DNA of 41,600 nt from Candidatus Kapaibacterium sp. (GTDB taxonomy: Bacteria > Bacteroidota > Ignavibacteria > Kapaibacteriales > UBA4661): the NCBI GenBank assembly GCA_025363605.1, contig JANYDO010000238.1, forward strand, positions 1 through 41,600, read 5' to 3'. Position 1 is the first letter of the stretch, and every line of letters starts with the position of its first letter. The position numbers and the translations under genes are program-made. Below the pieces are notes generated by a model. The model did no database searches. It saw only the letters and a program-made list of their open reading frames with translations, and was not told the origin of the DNA. Below are positions 32,339 through 41,478 of this stretch, piece after piece.

Positions 32339-34528
32339 ATGGCACATACAGCAACCCGCCGTTACGATGTCGTAGCGGCAGTCCGCAAATTTACGACAAA
32401 CGGGCACACGAACGGCTCAGAAAAGCGCCCGTCGTCTGATGAAATCTTTGGCGAGGATACGTTCAATATAGATATTATGCGGCAGAAATTGCCAAAAGAT
32501 GTGTTCAATGGGCTTATAGCAACGATTGAACTTGGCAAACCCGTTGACCCGAAAATCGCCGACATCGTTGCCGTTGCGATGAAAGATTGGGCAATGGAGC
32601 GTGGAGCAACGCACTTTACGCACTGGTTCCAGCCGCTCACCGGTTCCACGGCAGAGAAACACGACAGCTTTATCACCCCCAATTCCGGCGGTGGCGCGAT
32701 TGCTCGTTTTTCCGGTAAAGAACTCATTCAAGGCGAACCCGATGCGTCATCCTTTCCTTCCGGCGGCATTCGTGCTACTTTCGAGGCGCGTGGTTATACG
32801 GCGTGGGATGTGACTTCGCCAGCGTTTATTATGAAAAACCCCAAAGGCGCTACTCTTTGTATTCCGACTGCCTTTGCATCATGGACTGGTGAGGCGCTTG
32901 ACCACAAAATTCCGCTTCTGCGCTCCATGGAAGCCGTGAATAAATCAGCGATTCGCGCACTGAAACTCTTTGACGTGAAAGCCACGAAAGTCTATTCCAC
33001 CGTTGGTGCAGAGCAAGAATATTTCCTTATTGACGAAGATTTTGCCTATAACCGCCCAGACCTCCTGCTTTCCGGTCGCACACTCTTCGGCGCAAAGCCT
33101 CCGCGCGGACAAGAACTTGAAGACCACTATTTTGGTTCGATTCCAGACCGCATTTTGTCGTACATGACCGACGTGGAAGAAGAGTTGTACAAACTCGGCG
33201 TTCCGGTGAAAACGCGCCACAATGAGGTTGCTCCGGGACAATTTGAAATCGCGCCGATTTTTGAGAACACCAACGTTGCTGCCGACCACCAGCAGCTCAC
33301 AATGCAAGTTCTTCGCACGGTTGCCCGCAAGTACGGTCTTTTCTGCATTCTGCACGAGAAACCCTTTGCCGGTGTGAACGGCAGCGGCAAGCACACGAAC
33401 TGGTCGCTTTCCACCGATACCGGCATGAACCTTTTGGAGCCGGGCGACACGCCGCACGACAATATGCAATTCTTGTTCTTCTGCGCTGCTGTTATCAAAG
33501 CCGTAGATAAGCATCAGGACTTGCTCCGCGTGAGTATTGCCACCGCCGCAAACGACCATCGCTTGGGCGCGAACGAAGCCCCTCCGGCAATCGTTTCTAT
33601 CTTCTTGGGCGACCAATTAGAAAAAATCTTTGCACAATTAGAAAAAGGAAAAGCGAAAAAATCGGAAACCAAAGACTTGCTTGGCTTGGGAACGCCCGTA
33701 CTTCCGCCGCTTCCGCTTCACACCGGCGACCGTAACCGTACGTCGCCCTTTGCCTTCACGGGGAATAAATTTGAATTCCGCGCCGTTGGCTCCAGTCAGT
33801 CTATTTCGTTTCCGCTTGTGATATTGAACACGATTGCGGCTGAGGCAATAGACGAATTAGCGGACGAAGTAGAAAAGCATTTGAAAGCGAAAAAAACGCT
33901 GGAAGCCGCTCTGCAAGAGGTTCTGCAAGGTGTGGCAAAAGCGCACAAACGCATTATCTTCGGCGGCGACGGCTACAGCGACGAGTGGAAAGCGGAGGCG
34001 AAAAAGCGCGGTCTGTACATCAAAAACACCTCACTAGAAGCCTTTGAAGCATTTCACGCTAAGAAAAATGCAGCACTCTTTAGCAAATATGCCGTTTTGA
34101 ATGAGCGCGAATGGTTCGCCCGCGAGGAAATTCTGCTCGACCAATACTTCAAGACCATCAATATCGAAGGCGAAACAACAGCATCTCTCGCGCAGCGCAG
34201 TATTCTTCCTGCCGCTTCGCGGTATGTGCGTAGCCTTGCCGAAACCTTACAAGCCTTGAAAAGCGTCGGTTCAAGTTCCAAAGGGCTTGAGAAATCGCTC
34301 AAAGAAGCCACCGCACTTTTGGATGGCTTCAAAGATGCTTTGGAAAAACTCGTAGCCGTCAACGCCGACGAAGGCGGCGAGACCCTGAACAGCAAAGCAA
34401 AACATATGCAATCGAAGGTCATTCCGGCAATGGCGAAAGTCCGTGAGTATGCGGACAAACTGGAGAAAATCGTTCCCGACGATCTCTGGCCCCTACCGAC
34501 GTACCAAGAGATGCTCTTTGTGAAATAA
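32339..34528 (+). CDS. glnN: Glutamine synthetase type III
   Basis: The 729-residue enzyme makes glutamine from glutamate, ammonia and ATP. The start is ATG 32339 ([18 protein letters not shown]); a non-ATG codon 18 residues earlier is less likely. The length and sequence match the GSIII (GlnN) class common in Bacteroidota. The N-terminal GSIII domain shows [19 protein letters not shown]. The catalytic barrel has [53 protein letters not shown], and [16 protein letters not shown]. The C-terminal helical part ([20 protein letters not shown]) follows. It is probably co-transcribed with the Lrp-type regulator and ends at the hairpin terminator at 34565-34608. Confidence 0.95.
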   Translation: MAHTATRRYDVVAAVRKFTTNGHTNGSEKRPSSDEIFGEDTFNIDIMRQKLPKDVFNGLIATIELGKPVDPKIADIVAVAMKDWAMERGATHFTHWFQPLTGSTAEKHDSFITPNSGGGAIARFSGKELIQGEPDASSFPSGGIRATFEARGYTAWDVTSPAFIMKNPKGATLCIPTAFASWTGEALDHKIPLLRSMEAVNKSAIRALKLFDVKATKVYSTVGAEQEYFLIDEDFAYNRPDLLLSGRTLFGAKPPRGQELEDHYFGSIPDRILSYMTDVEEELYKLGVPVKTRHNEVAPGQFEIAPIFENTNVAADHQQLTMQVLRTVARKYGLFCILHEKPFAGVNGSGKHTNWSLSTDTGMNLLEPGDTPHDNMQFLFFCAAVIKAVDKHQDLLRVSIATAANDHRLGANEAPPAIVSIFLGDQLEKIFAQLEKGKAKKSETKDLLGLGTPVLPPLPLHTGDRNRTSPFAFTGNKFEFRAVGSSQSISFPLVILNTIAAEAIDELADEVEKHLKAKKTLEAALQEVLQGVAKAHKRIIFGGDGYSDEWKAEAKKRGLYIKNTSLEAFEAFHAKKNAALFSKYAVLNEREWFAREEILLDQYFKTINIEGETTASLAQRSILPAASRYVRSLAETLQALKSVGSSSKGLEKSLKEATALLDGFKDALEKLVAVNADEGGETLNSKAKHMQSKVIPAMAKVREYADKLEKIVPDDLWPLPTYQEMLFVK

Positions 34529-34564
34529 TCACCTTTCACCTGAAGCACACCACAACCAAATCAT

Positions 34565-34608
34565 ACCCCGCACCAAATCTTATTTTGTGCGGGGTTTGCT
34601 GTTTTTTT
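34565..34608 (+). terminator. Intrinsic terminator after glutamine synthetase
   Basis: ACCCCGCAC (34565-34573) pairs with GTGCGGGGT (34587-34595). The stem is followed by TTTGCTG and a run of seven T. It ends the Lrp/glutamine synthetase transcript. Confidence 0.85.
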
Positions 34609-34679
34609 GAGGCTTTGGTGCAAAAAGTGTATTTTACAGCGATAGGCAGTCTCTTTTTTCATTTTTTGATGTGATACGT

Positions 34680-36059
34680 ATGAGGTTCCTCCTCTTCTTG
34701 TTTGCTTTGGTTCTCATCGTTGCACCTCTTGAAGCACAAATGCTGGTGGATGTGAGTTTTACTCCACAACTAAGCGTTCAGCGCTTTGTGGCGTACAAAA
34801 AAAGTATGTTTGTGGTGGCAAGCGAGGGCGTTTTTCGTACTGATAATCGTGGTGCAAGCTGGCAGCGTCTCATGGTCAATGGTACGAGCGCGACGGCAAT
34901 CAATACCTACCAATCTGCGTTGTATGCAAAAACTGATAACGCCTTATTTCATTCTGTAAACGATGGCGCGACGTGGAGCAGTACCACAGCCGATTTGACG
35001 GGTGAGTTTGTTGAGGTAGGGAAAACATTATTTTCTCTACGGAGCAGTGTCTATCCAAGAGGATCAAGCTATGCAAAAATTATTAATAATGGTAAACTTT
35101 TTCGCTCTACGACAGCGGGCATAACTTGGGAAGAATTAAATTTTGGTGGCTCATCAATTGCGGCAGTTACGAGCTATAAGGATAATATTTTCGTAGCCGC
35201 AAGTACGATATTTTTTTTACGAGGTCACATTCTTCGTTCACAAGACGGTTATTCATGGAACAGTATAGATAGTGGCTTCGGGTGGAGTTATTCCAATGAT
35301 ATGTCAGTTGGAGCATTTGCAGTTGCTAACAATTCACTTTTTGCAACTGTGGTGAGCAATAGAAGACTGCAAAGTGTCGATGCGTTATCTTCGGTTGGTG
35401 AAAATGTGTTTGTCCTTGACTCGCTAATGCAAACTTGGCAGGTAGTTTCTCCTAGGCTCAGAGTTAATACTTTAGCTGGGTGTGGGCAAGGATTGATTGC
35501 TGGAGATCATTTGAGTTTTACGTCAGGCTTTAATTTTTTTTTCTATAGCGGCGCTCTCTTTAGTATCAATCCAGTCAATCGTACTTGGCGTGAAATTACA
35601 TCCACTGCGGGTAAGCCTTGCGCGGGAGATTTTACTCCTGGAGAAATCAAGACAACCTGCTTAAATGTTGAGTATCCTACGTTTGATTCTGAGGGCTATT
35701 TGTATTTGTACAATGTTCTTTTTCCAAATACCTACCAGATTCTCCGTAGCGCTGAGCCTCTCTGTAATGCAAGTGTAGCCGTAAAAATATTGCCAGCGCA
35801 ACCAGAAGAAGTACTGGTATTTCCCAATCCCACGAGAGACCAAGCCTCCATAAGCTATACGCTTACTCGCTCCAGTTATGTTCGGATAGAAATTGCCACT
35901 TCATTGGGGCAAATTATTCGCTCTGCTTTTGAAGGAGTGCAAACTGCCGGAAAACAGACTTTGACGGTTGATGCTACGGGTTTAGCTACGGGCGTGTATT
36001 GCTGCCGGATACAGACTGAAAGCGGTGTACAAACAAGTTTATTTACTGTTAGAAGATAA
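34680..36059 (+). CDS. T9SS type A sorting-domain protein with BNR-like repeats
   Basis: The 459-residue exported protein starts at ATG 34680; a GTG three codons upstream is possible. The signal peptide is MRFLLFLFALVLIVAPLEAQ. Residues about 20-340 contain repeated sialidase/photosystem-assembly-like propeller blades (GVFRTDNRGASWQRL, ALFHSVNDGATWSS, KLFRSTTAGITWEEL, HILRSQDGYSWNS), each with the S/T-x-D-x-G-x-T/S-W box. The last 80 residues are a type IX secretion sorting domain (VLVFPNPTRDQASISYTL, then LATGVYCCRIQTESG and an arginine end). The protein should be secreted through the T9SS to the cell surface or medium. The ligand is unknown. No promoter match was found in its 5' gap. Confidence 0.88.
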   Translation: MRFLLFLFALVLIVAPLEAQMLVDVSFTPQLSVQRFVAYKKSMFVVASEGVFRTDNRGASWQRLMVNGTSATAINTYQSALYAKTDNALFHSVNDGATWSSTTADLTGEFVEVGKTLFSLRSSVYPRGSSYAKIINNGKLFRSTTAGITWEELNFGGSSIAAVTSYKDNIFVAASTIFFLRGHILRSQDGYSWNSIDSGFGWSYSNDMSVGAFAVANNSLFATVVSNRRLQSVDALSSVGENVFVLDSLMQTWQVVSPRLRVNTLAGCGQGLIAGDHLSFTSGFNFFFYSGALFSINPVNRTWREITSTAGKPCAGDFTPGEIKTTCLNVEYPTFDSEGYLYLYNVLFPNTYQILRSAEPLCNASVAVKILPAQPEEVLVFPNPTRDQASISYTLTRSSYVRIEIATSLGQIIRSAFEGVQTAGKQTLTVDATGLATGVYCCRIQTESGVQTSLFTVRR

Positions 36060-36156
36060 CGCCATTTTTGTAGCGGCATTCCGTCAAAATGCGTATTTTG
36101 CTTTGAAGCAGCAGTCAAGGGCTGCTATTTTATGGAATATTTTGTGAGATAGACCA

Positions 36157-37641
36157 ATGACGTTCAACGAAGACCACACGCACGAGCAGTCCACCGAAAA
36201 CAGCAACCACTATCCAAGTTGGTGGACGACTATGCTCACACGCCGCCAGATGAACACGAGTCTGGCTAGCCTTGCCGCCGCCGCAGGAATCACGGGTTTT
36301 CTCACGTCCTGCGACGATGACGACATTGATTCCGAAAGCGATACCTTGGAACTCCAGCGTAAAGAAGGTTGGAATGTCGGTTCGCAAGATAAAACGCTTA
36401 CCTTCCCCAGCAAACAATCAGCCGATAGTACCGGCTCGACGGCATGGAAAGATTATACCAAGCCGGATGCCCTTCTCAAGGCTTGGCAGCCTAGTTCCAA
36501 CAATGCCAAGTGGCAGCCTTACTACGTTCCCACGCTTATTCAGGCACTATCGCAAGAGTCGTTGCGCAATGTCATCACACCAATTTGCACCCCTGCCATG
36601 CGCGAAGCGTATTCACGAGGCTTAGGGATGCGAGAGGTACTGAAAACGTGCGAAAATCCCGCCGCGACGATGATTATTTCCGATATTCCCGGTCCTGAAT
36701 CGGTTGCCTTCGCCGCCGCCTTAGCCGACCTTGCCGAACCCGTCATCAGTTTTGATAATTTCCCGCATCCACTTGGCGTGGTTCCATCGCATGAGACGCT
36801 TGCTGCACTGATGTACTATGCAAAAGAAGTGAGTGAGAAAGCTGCGAAGCGCCCACAAAATCCGGCGGCAATTATGGTCGTGGATGCAAACCGTCTTGCG
36901 AAATATGTGGATGCCGATAGCCAGTTTGATAACCGCTATATGGCAAAAATGCCGACGGCGGATAATCTCAAGTCGCTAGGCATTACGGCGGTCGTGTATG
37001 GAATGCCGAATGAAAACCAAAAGACAGAACTTGACGACCTCAACGACGATTTTGTCGCTTATCAAGAAAAAGGTATGAGCGTTGAGATGCTGCCACTTAC
37101 CCGCTTCCAGCCTAGCACAGCTAATGCTGCAAATGGCAGTACGACTGCCACGGCAAGCCTCCAAGCATTACCCAATAATGGACAGCAAAACCTTCAACAG
37201 CAAAATCTTCAGCCGCAAAATCAGCAAATGCAGAACCCGCAGCAAATGAATGCTCAACAAATGAACGCTCAACAAATGAACGCTCAGGGTGGGTATGCGG
37301 GATATGCAGCAGCGCCGGTTTATTATTATGGTGGAGGTCCGATGTACTCGCCGTGGTTTTTCTATCATTATCCTTCGTACACGTACTATCGCACTATGCC
37401 CGCAATGACGCGCCTTCCGGCAACATCCTATACGCGGACAAGTTATGCTCCTGTGAGCCGCCCGACAATGTTCTCCGGAACTTCTATTGGTGGTAATCGT
37501 TCCGGTATCGGTAAGCAGCGTCCAAGCGGTTTTGGGCGTGTGAGCGTTCGCACGAACGCTTCCACAGGGCGTGTGAGTGGTGTGCGTAGTGGGCGCTCCG
37601 GCTCTTTTGGGCGGAGTAGTTTTGGCGGACGGTCATCATGA
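36157..37641 (+). CDS. Tat/lipobox-signal protein of unknown function with Q/N- and R/G/S-rich tail
   Basis: The 494-residue protein has a twin-arginine signal (LTRRQMNTSLASLAAAAGITGFLTSC; RR at residues 29-30) ending in the lipobox LTSC, so it is probably a Tat-exported lipoprotein with Asp after the Cys. A folded domain follows (about 90-320) that I do not recognise. It has Rossmann-like strands (ATMIISDIPGPESVAFAAALADL, PAAIMVVDANRLAKYV, GITAVVYGMP) and conserved-looking FDNRYM and DLNDDF boxes. The tail has a Gln/Asn-rich stretch with three QQMNA repeats, a Tyr/Pro-rich part (PVYYYGGGPMYSPWFFYHYP) and an Arg/Gly/Ser-rich end. Low-complexity tails of this sort suggest wall anchoring or assembly. 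The next gene follows after 13 bp. Confidence 0.72.
   Translation: MTFNEDHTHEQSTENSNHYPSWWTTMLTRRQMNTSLASLAAAAGITGFLTSCDDDDIDSESDTLELQRKEGWNVGSQDKTLTFPSKQSADSTGSTAWKDYTKPDALLKAWQPSSNNAKWQPYYVPTLIQALSQESLRNVITPICTPAMREAYSRGLGMREVLKTCENPAATMIISDIPGPESVAFAAALADLAEPVISFDNFPHPLGVVPSHETLAALMYYAKEVSEKAAKRPQNPAAIMVVDANRLAKYVDADSQFDNRYMAKMPTADNLKSLGITAVVYGMPNENQKTELDDLNDDFVAYQEKGMSVEMLPLTRFQPSTANAANGSTTATASLQALPNNGQQNLQQQNLQPQNQQMQNPQQMNAQQMNAQQMNAQGGYAGYAAAPVYYYGGGPMYSPWFFYHYPSYTYYRTMPAMTRLPATSYTRTSYAPVSRPTMFSGTSIGGNRSGIGKQRPSGFGRVSVRTNASTGRVSGVRSGRSGSFGRSSFGGRSS
37240..37284. repeat. 15-bp x3 in-frame tandem repeat coding QQMNA
   Basis: CAGCAAATGAATGCT (37240-37254) and two copies of CAACAAATGAACGCT (37255-37269, 37270-37284) stand head to tail. 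The last two are identical, which suggests recent slippage. It adds to a Gln/Asn-rich linker of the Tat/lipobox protein. Confidence 0.8.
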
Positions 37642-37654
37642 GCAAGGGGCAGTA

Positions 37655-38299
37655 ATGAACAGACGCGGATTTTTTGCTTCGCTTTTGGGAAGCGAACCGG
37701 AAACATTTTTTTTCGGTGTACAATTTGTTATTGCTACTCTCGCTAGTGACGACACCGGCAACCGTTTACGCAAGCTCATTGCCGATGCCGCACGTCGGGA
37801 CAATCAAGCTGAAAAGCCCCAGGAAAAGCGAGCGCTGTACAAGCAGATTATCGCTGTTGTACTGGAAAATAAGCCCTATTGGGAATATGGTTATTGGGAT
37901 TATCTCATCGAGGAGAGCGACACCAATACAGAAGAAGAATTTGATTCTTGGGTGAGTGAAATTTCTGCAAGTATGGCTACCGAAGGCGAAGAATTGGGCG
38001 CGGATGTGGACGAAGTCCATCGCCTCAGTGCTGATAAAGGTTATATCGTTGTTTCAATGGCTTTTGTGCTGGAATATGCTCCCCATGAATCGGTTCGCCG
38101 CCTTATTGAGGATATGCCCGAAGACGAATACTGGACAATGGCAGGTTTCGCAGAACTTTGCGAAGCCCTAAGGCGCATTGATTTTGAGTACGCTTTGCGT
38201 GATGCCATTTTTATCATGCCCGGCAATGAGGATGATGGTTTTTCGTGGGAAGATCTTCATAGTGCCGGATGGGATTATTTGAAGCCTTTGTCGCTTTGA
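37655..38299 (+). CDS. Acidic protein of unknown function, partner of the Tat/lipobox protein
   Basis: The 214-residue protein starts at ATG 37655 (MNRRGFFASLLG), chosen because an in-frame GTG at 37577 lies inside the upstream gene. It is soluble, acidic and helical: FFFGVQFVIATLASDDTGNRLRKLIADAA, YKQIIAVVLENKPYWEYGYWDYLIEE, FVLEYAPHESVRRLIEDMPEDEYWTMAGFAELCEAL. I do not recognise the family with confidence; there is only a faint likeness to DUF1517 proteins in the helical pattern. It starts 13 bp after the Tat/lipobox gene, so both belong to one operon and may act together. Confidence 0.7.
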   Translation: MNRRGFFASLLGSEPETFFFGVQFVIATLASDDTGNRLRKLIADAARRDNQAEKPQEKRALYKQIIAVVLENKPYWEYGYWDYLIEESDTNTEEEFDSWVSEISASMATEGEELGADVDEVHRLSADKGYIVVSMAFVLEYAPHESVRRLIEDMPEDEYWTMAGFAELCEALRRIDFEYALRDAIFIMPGNEDDGFSWEDLHSAGWDYLKPLSL

Positions 38300-38312
38300 T
38301 TCCGTAAGTCCG

Positions 38313-38325
38313 CTTGAATTTCAAG
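38313..38325. repeat. 13-bp palindrome CTTGAATTTCAAG, variant copy
   Basis: It differs from the 12-mer at 2032 and 41392 by one extra T at the centre and shares the following AGCTGT with the 2032 copy. It is intergenic, 35 bp before the TTG start of the flippase gene. Confidence 0.45.
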
Positions 38326-38360
38326 CTGTTATTCCATGTTCACCGCTTTTCTTTGTTGGT

Positions 38361-39863
38361 TTGCCACAACTCCCACTTTCCCCTTCCCACCACAGCATTC
38401 GCCGTCTTGCCGGTGCCAGTGTTATCCTTGCTTTGAGCCAGATTGTCGGCATGATGCTGAATTTTCTATCCCTAAGTACGCTTCAACATTCGTTTTCTAA
38501 GGCAGACAATGGCACGTTCTTTTGGGTGCAGCAATTAAGTGGTTTTGCGTTTATCATTATTACCGAAATGGGGATGCACTCCGCGGTCATGCGTCTCTAT
38601 GTAGAAGCATCTGCGGACAGAGAAGCACAAGACCGTATTCTCACAGCATTTTTCCAACTTCGTTTTTTGCTTTGGCTTGCTACGACGGTTGTTCTTCTTA
38701 GTATTTGCTTTGTGCTTGAGCCGCAGATTATTGTGGTGATGACGTTGTACGCTTTGTATAGTCTTATTGCCGCGCGGAGTATATTGCTTCGTACAGTCTT
38801 GGAAACGCCGTATCGCGCTCAGAATCGTCAGCTCGTTCCGGCACTGACAGGGCTTTTGGATATGGTTTTGATGAGCATTTTTATTCTTGCCGACAGGGAG
38901 AATTTGACCCCTTTGCGGGCTGTGATTTGGTTTTGCTTGGCTGCACTTCCGGGTTTTTTTATTCTTCTTGGTATCAATGGACAATGGAAATTACTACTAA
39001 CAAAACGTTATGACACCAGTGTCATAAAACGCCTCTTACACGAGACACTGCCAATTTTTGTGAGCCTGTGTCTTATGCAGATTCAAGACAAAAGTGATAC
39101 CTTTGCGCTGAATTTGCTGTACGGGCGAGAAGTTCTTGGCGTTTATAGTGCGGTCATGCGGGTTACACTACCGTTTGTAGGCTTGTTAATGATAATTTCT
39201 ACCGTTATGGCTCCTTCTATCACGCAACTCCGCATGACCGATAATGAGCGCTGTAAGGTGTATGTATTGGAAGGGCTAAAATTGACACTTGTAGCGGCAA
39301 CAGCTTGTGCCGTGGGTATCGGCAGTCTGTCGGAAGGTGCAATCTGGGCGACTGCGGGAAATCAATATCTTCCTTTTTCGCTGGAATTTATTGTTGGGGC
39401 GTGGTCGTTGGTGCCGAGTATGTGCGTTGCATATCTCTTTGCTATTCTTGTAGCTTTGGGGCTTAACCGCACCGTTTTGCCAATGATGTTGGTTCTGAGC
39501 GTAGGAGCAGTTATAGGAAATATGGTATTTACGCCGAATTATGGTGTTCTAGGTGCTATCACGGCTCGTATAACGGCATCAGTGCTTGCTGCCAGTATGG
39601 GGCTCATCATTCTGCAAAGGTTTATGCGCAATAGTATCCTGCGCACCTTACTTCTCCGATTTGTCCTCTTCGTCTGTTTTATCGCCATATCATTATGGGG
39701 GGCGCTTGCCGCCACGCCATACCTACCGTTCTCTTTACCAACCGTGATTGTTCTGCGGACAATAAGTCTTGTTGTGGTGTTTGTACTGGCGATTTTAGCT
39801 ACTGGTCTGGTTCGGAAGGAAGATGTAGCACTGGTTTTGAATGTCGTCAAAAATCGGTTTTGA
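38361..39863 (+). CDS. Polysaccharide/lipid-linked oligosaccharide flippase (MOP superfamily)
   Basis: The 500-residue membrane protein has 12-14 hydrophobic helices and the polysaccharide-biosynthesis (Wzx/MurJ-like) plan: IRRLAGASVILALSQIVGMMLNFLSLSTL near the N-terminus, then DNGTFFWVQQLSGFAFIIITEMGM, an ETPYRAQNRQL loop, VSLCLMQIQDKSDTFALNLLYGREVLGVYSAVMRVTLP, and VLGAITARITASVLAASMGL. It should move lipid-linked sugars across the inner membrane. The start is TTG 38361: the nearby ATG at 38336 is out of frame, and the next in-frame ATG would cut into the first membrane helix. No transferase genes are adjacent, so the sugar is unknown. The palindrome at 38313 lies before it. Confidence 0.85.
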   Translation: MPQLPLSPSHHSIRRLAGASVILALSQIVGMMLNFLSLSTLQHSFSKADNGTFFWVQQLSGFAFIIITEMGMHSAVMRLYVEASADREAQDRILTAFFQLRFLLWLATTVVLLSICFVLEPQIIVVMTLYALYSLIAARSILLRTVLETPYRAQNRQLVPALTGLLDMVLMSIFILADRENLTPLRAVIWFCLAALPGFFILLGINGQWKLLLTKRYDTSVIKRLLHETLPIFVSLCLMQIQDKSDTFALNLLYGREVLGVYSAVMRVTLPFVGLLMIISTVMAPSITQLRMTDNERCKVYVLEGLKLTLVAATACAVGIGSLSEGAIWATAGNQYLPFSLEFIVGAWSLVPSMCVAYLFAILVALGLNRTVLPMMLVLSVGAVIGNMVFTPNYGVLGAITARITASVLAASMGLIILQRFMRNSILRTLLLRFVLFVCFIAISLWGALAATPYLPFSLPTVIVLRTISLVVVFVLAILATGLVRKEDVALVLNVVKNRF

Positions 39864-39879
39864 TAAGCGGAATGTGTAT

Positions 39880-40521
39880 TTAGCGGAAAAGGCGCATATC
39901 GCGGAGGCAAGCGTAAAGCATAATGAAAAGCACAGCGTATGTAGCAGTGGTGGCAAGCAACGACGATGAATAAAATTTTAACGCCGTGCCGAAGGATTTT
40001 TTGGGAGAAATGCGTACGCCTTCAAAATTAACAAAGGAAAACATTTCGTCAATGACCAAATGCGTGATAAAGCCCACTAGGGCACTTGCCGCCGCCGCAT
40101 TTTTGATAAGTTGCGGCGACAATCGAAATGCTTCATAGACCAGCGCTCCCCAAATAATTGCTGCCGGAATACTATGGAACATTCCCCTGTGCACCGAAAA
40201 TTGCTGCATCAGATTTCGCAAGCCGTACTTGACTAAAACGTAGATTCCAAGCGCTATGAGAATAATCTGCGACGACGAAAACTTACCAATTCCCAACCCC
40301 TGCAACACAAAAACGGGCGCAAGAACACTTGTCAAGCCAAATGCCATATCGTTGGGGCGACTATTCGGACTGTCTATGTCAGGCAAAAGGCTTCCGGCGC
40401 AAGCAATAATCGCACACGCGGCAGCATCGGTTGCCGGTACGTGAAGTTGATAGTACGTCACGGCACCGCTCACCGCCGCAATCGCAATACCACCGCTCAG
40501 ATGATGAACAAAATTGCCCAT
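39880..40521 (-). CDS. YdjM/DUF457-like membrane metal-dependent hydrolase
   Basis: The 213-residue inner-membrane protein has four or five helices and the family motifs: an N-terminal HHLSGGIAIA, LLPDIDSPNSRP (acidic metal site), QFSVHRGMFHSIPAAIIWG (His pair), and GFITHLVIDEMF (HxxxDE). E. coli YdjM is LexA-regulated; the enzymatic role of the family is unclear. It lies 23 bp downstream of the inositol monophosphatase gene in one transcript and converges on the flippase with a gap of only 16 bp. Confidence 0.86.
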   Translation of the reverse strand: MGNFVHHLSGGIAIAAVSGAVTYYQLHVPATDAAACAIIACAGSLLPDIDSPNSRPNDMAFGLTSVLAPVFVLQGLGIGKFSSSQIILIALGIYVLVKYGLRNLMQQFSVHRGMFHSIPAAIIWGALVYEAFRLSPQLIKNAAAASALVGFITHLVIDEMFSFVNFEGVRISPKKSFGTALKFYSSSLLATTATYAVLFIMLYACLRDMRLFR

Positions 40522-40544
40522 TATGTGCTTCTTTTCTTGTGTTG

Positions 40545-41342
40545 TTAGCTTTTTCCTGACAGCACGTCCGACATTTCTTTATGGATGCGTCCGTTGGTGG
40601 CAAGCATCGTGCCGGTGTGGAGATTGTGCGGTGCGCCGTCGTATTGTGTCATTGTGCCGCCTGCTTCTTGCAAAAGCAATTTTCCTGCCGCCACATCCCA
40701 TGAATTAAGGCTCACTTCCCAATAGCCATCGAAGCGCCCCGCCGCCAGATACGCCAAATCTATCGCCGCCGACCCCAAGCGCCGAACGGGAAGACCCATC
40801 CGCACAAAGCGCGAAAAATGGTCTATGCAGTTATTGGGGTTTTCCCATGCGTTGTAGGGAAAGCCCGTCACCAAGATAGAATCGTCGAGTTTGTCGGTTT
40901 TGGAAACGTGGATTTGCTGCCCGTTCAGGAACGCTCCGCCACCTTTTGTTCCCGTAAAAAGTTCACCTGTCATCGGTGCATAAATCACCCCGCAGAGCAG
41001 TTCTCCCGCGCTTTCGGCACCGATACTCACGCAGAAAATTGGTATGGAATGGGCAAAATTGACCGTACCGTCCAGTGGGTCAATAATCCAGCGCACGGTT
41101 TCGGCGGGAACGCCCGTAGCGCCGCTTTCTTCTGCCAAAAAAATGTGGTCGGGAAACTCAGATTTAATGCAGTCGATAATGTGTTTTTCTGCTTTATGGT
41201 CGTACTCGGTAACGAGATTGTGCCTGCCTTCTTTGTTGTCAATACGAAACGTTGTACCAAAGCCGTCTTTGAGCATTTCTCCGGCTTCTAAAGCGGCTTT
41301 TTGGGCAATAGCGAGAAGGGCAGTGCTGTGAGTGTTGGGCAT
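40545..41342 (-). CDS. suhB: Inositol-1-monophosphatase (SuhB type)
   Basis: The 265-residue Mg-dependent phosphatase starts at ATG 41342 (MPNTHSTALLAIAQKAALEAG); an upstream in-frame start would precede it by 20 hydrophobic, unlikely residues. Motifs: FLAEESGATG (first Glu metal ligand), WIIDPLDGTVNFAHSIPIF (IMPase signature 1) and SWDVAAGKLLLQEAGG (signature 2). It probably removes phosphate from myo-inositol 1-phosphate or related compounds; in some bacteria SuhB also assists rRNA transcription, which cannot be judged here. It heads the two-gene unit with the YdjM-like gene. Confidence 0.94.
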   Translation of the reverse strand: MPNTHSTALLAIAQKAALEAGEMLKDGFGTTFRIDNKEGRHNLVTEYDHKAEKHIIDCIKSEFPDHIFLAEESGATGVPAETVRWIIDPLDGTVNFAHSIPIFCVSIGAESAGELLCGVIYAPMTGELFTGTKGGGAFLNGQQIHVSKTDKLDDSILVTGFPYNAWENPNNCIDHFSRFVRMGLPVRRLGSAAIDLAYLAAGRFDGYWEVSLNSWDVAAGKLLLQEAGGTMTQYDGAPHNLHTGTMLATNGRIHKEMSDVLSGKS

Positions 41343-41391
41343 GACTGGGAGAGAATGAAAGATAAAGAATGAAAAATATAAAGGGTGACAC

Positions 41392-41403
41392 CTTGAATTC
41401 AAG
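41392..41403. repeat. 12-bp palindrome CTTGAATTCAAG, copy 2
   Basis: This is an exact copy of the 12-mer at 2032-2043, placed 50 bp upstream of the inositol monophosphatase start codon. A nearby CTTGAAAGT (41407-41415) resembles a half-site. Confidence 0.5.
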
Positions 41404-41478
41404 TACCTTGAAAGTAAATGAATTTTTCAGTACCGTACACATTTAGATAGCTCATCAGCACGAAAGTTCTTTGAAAGT

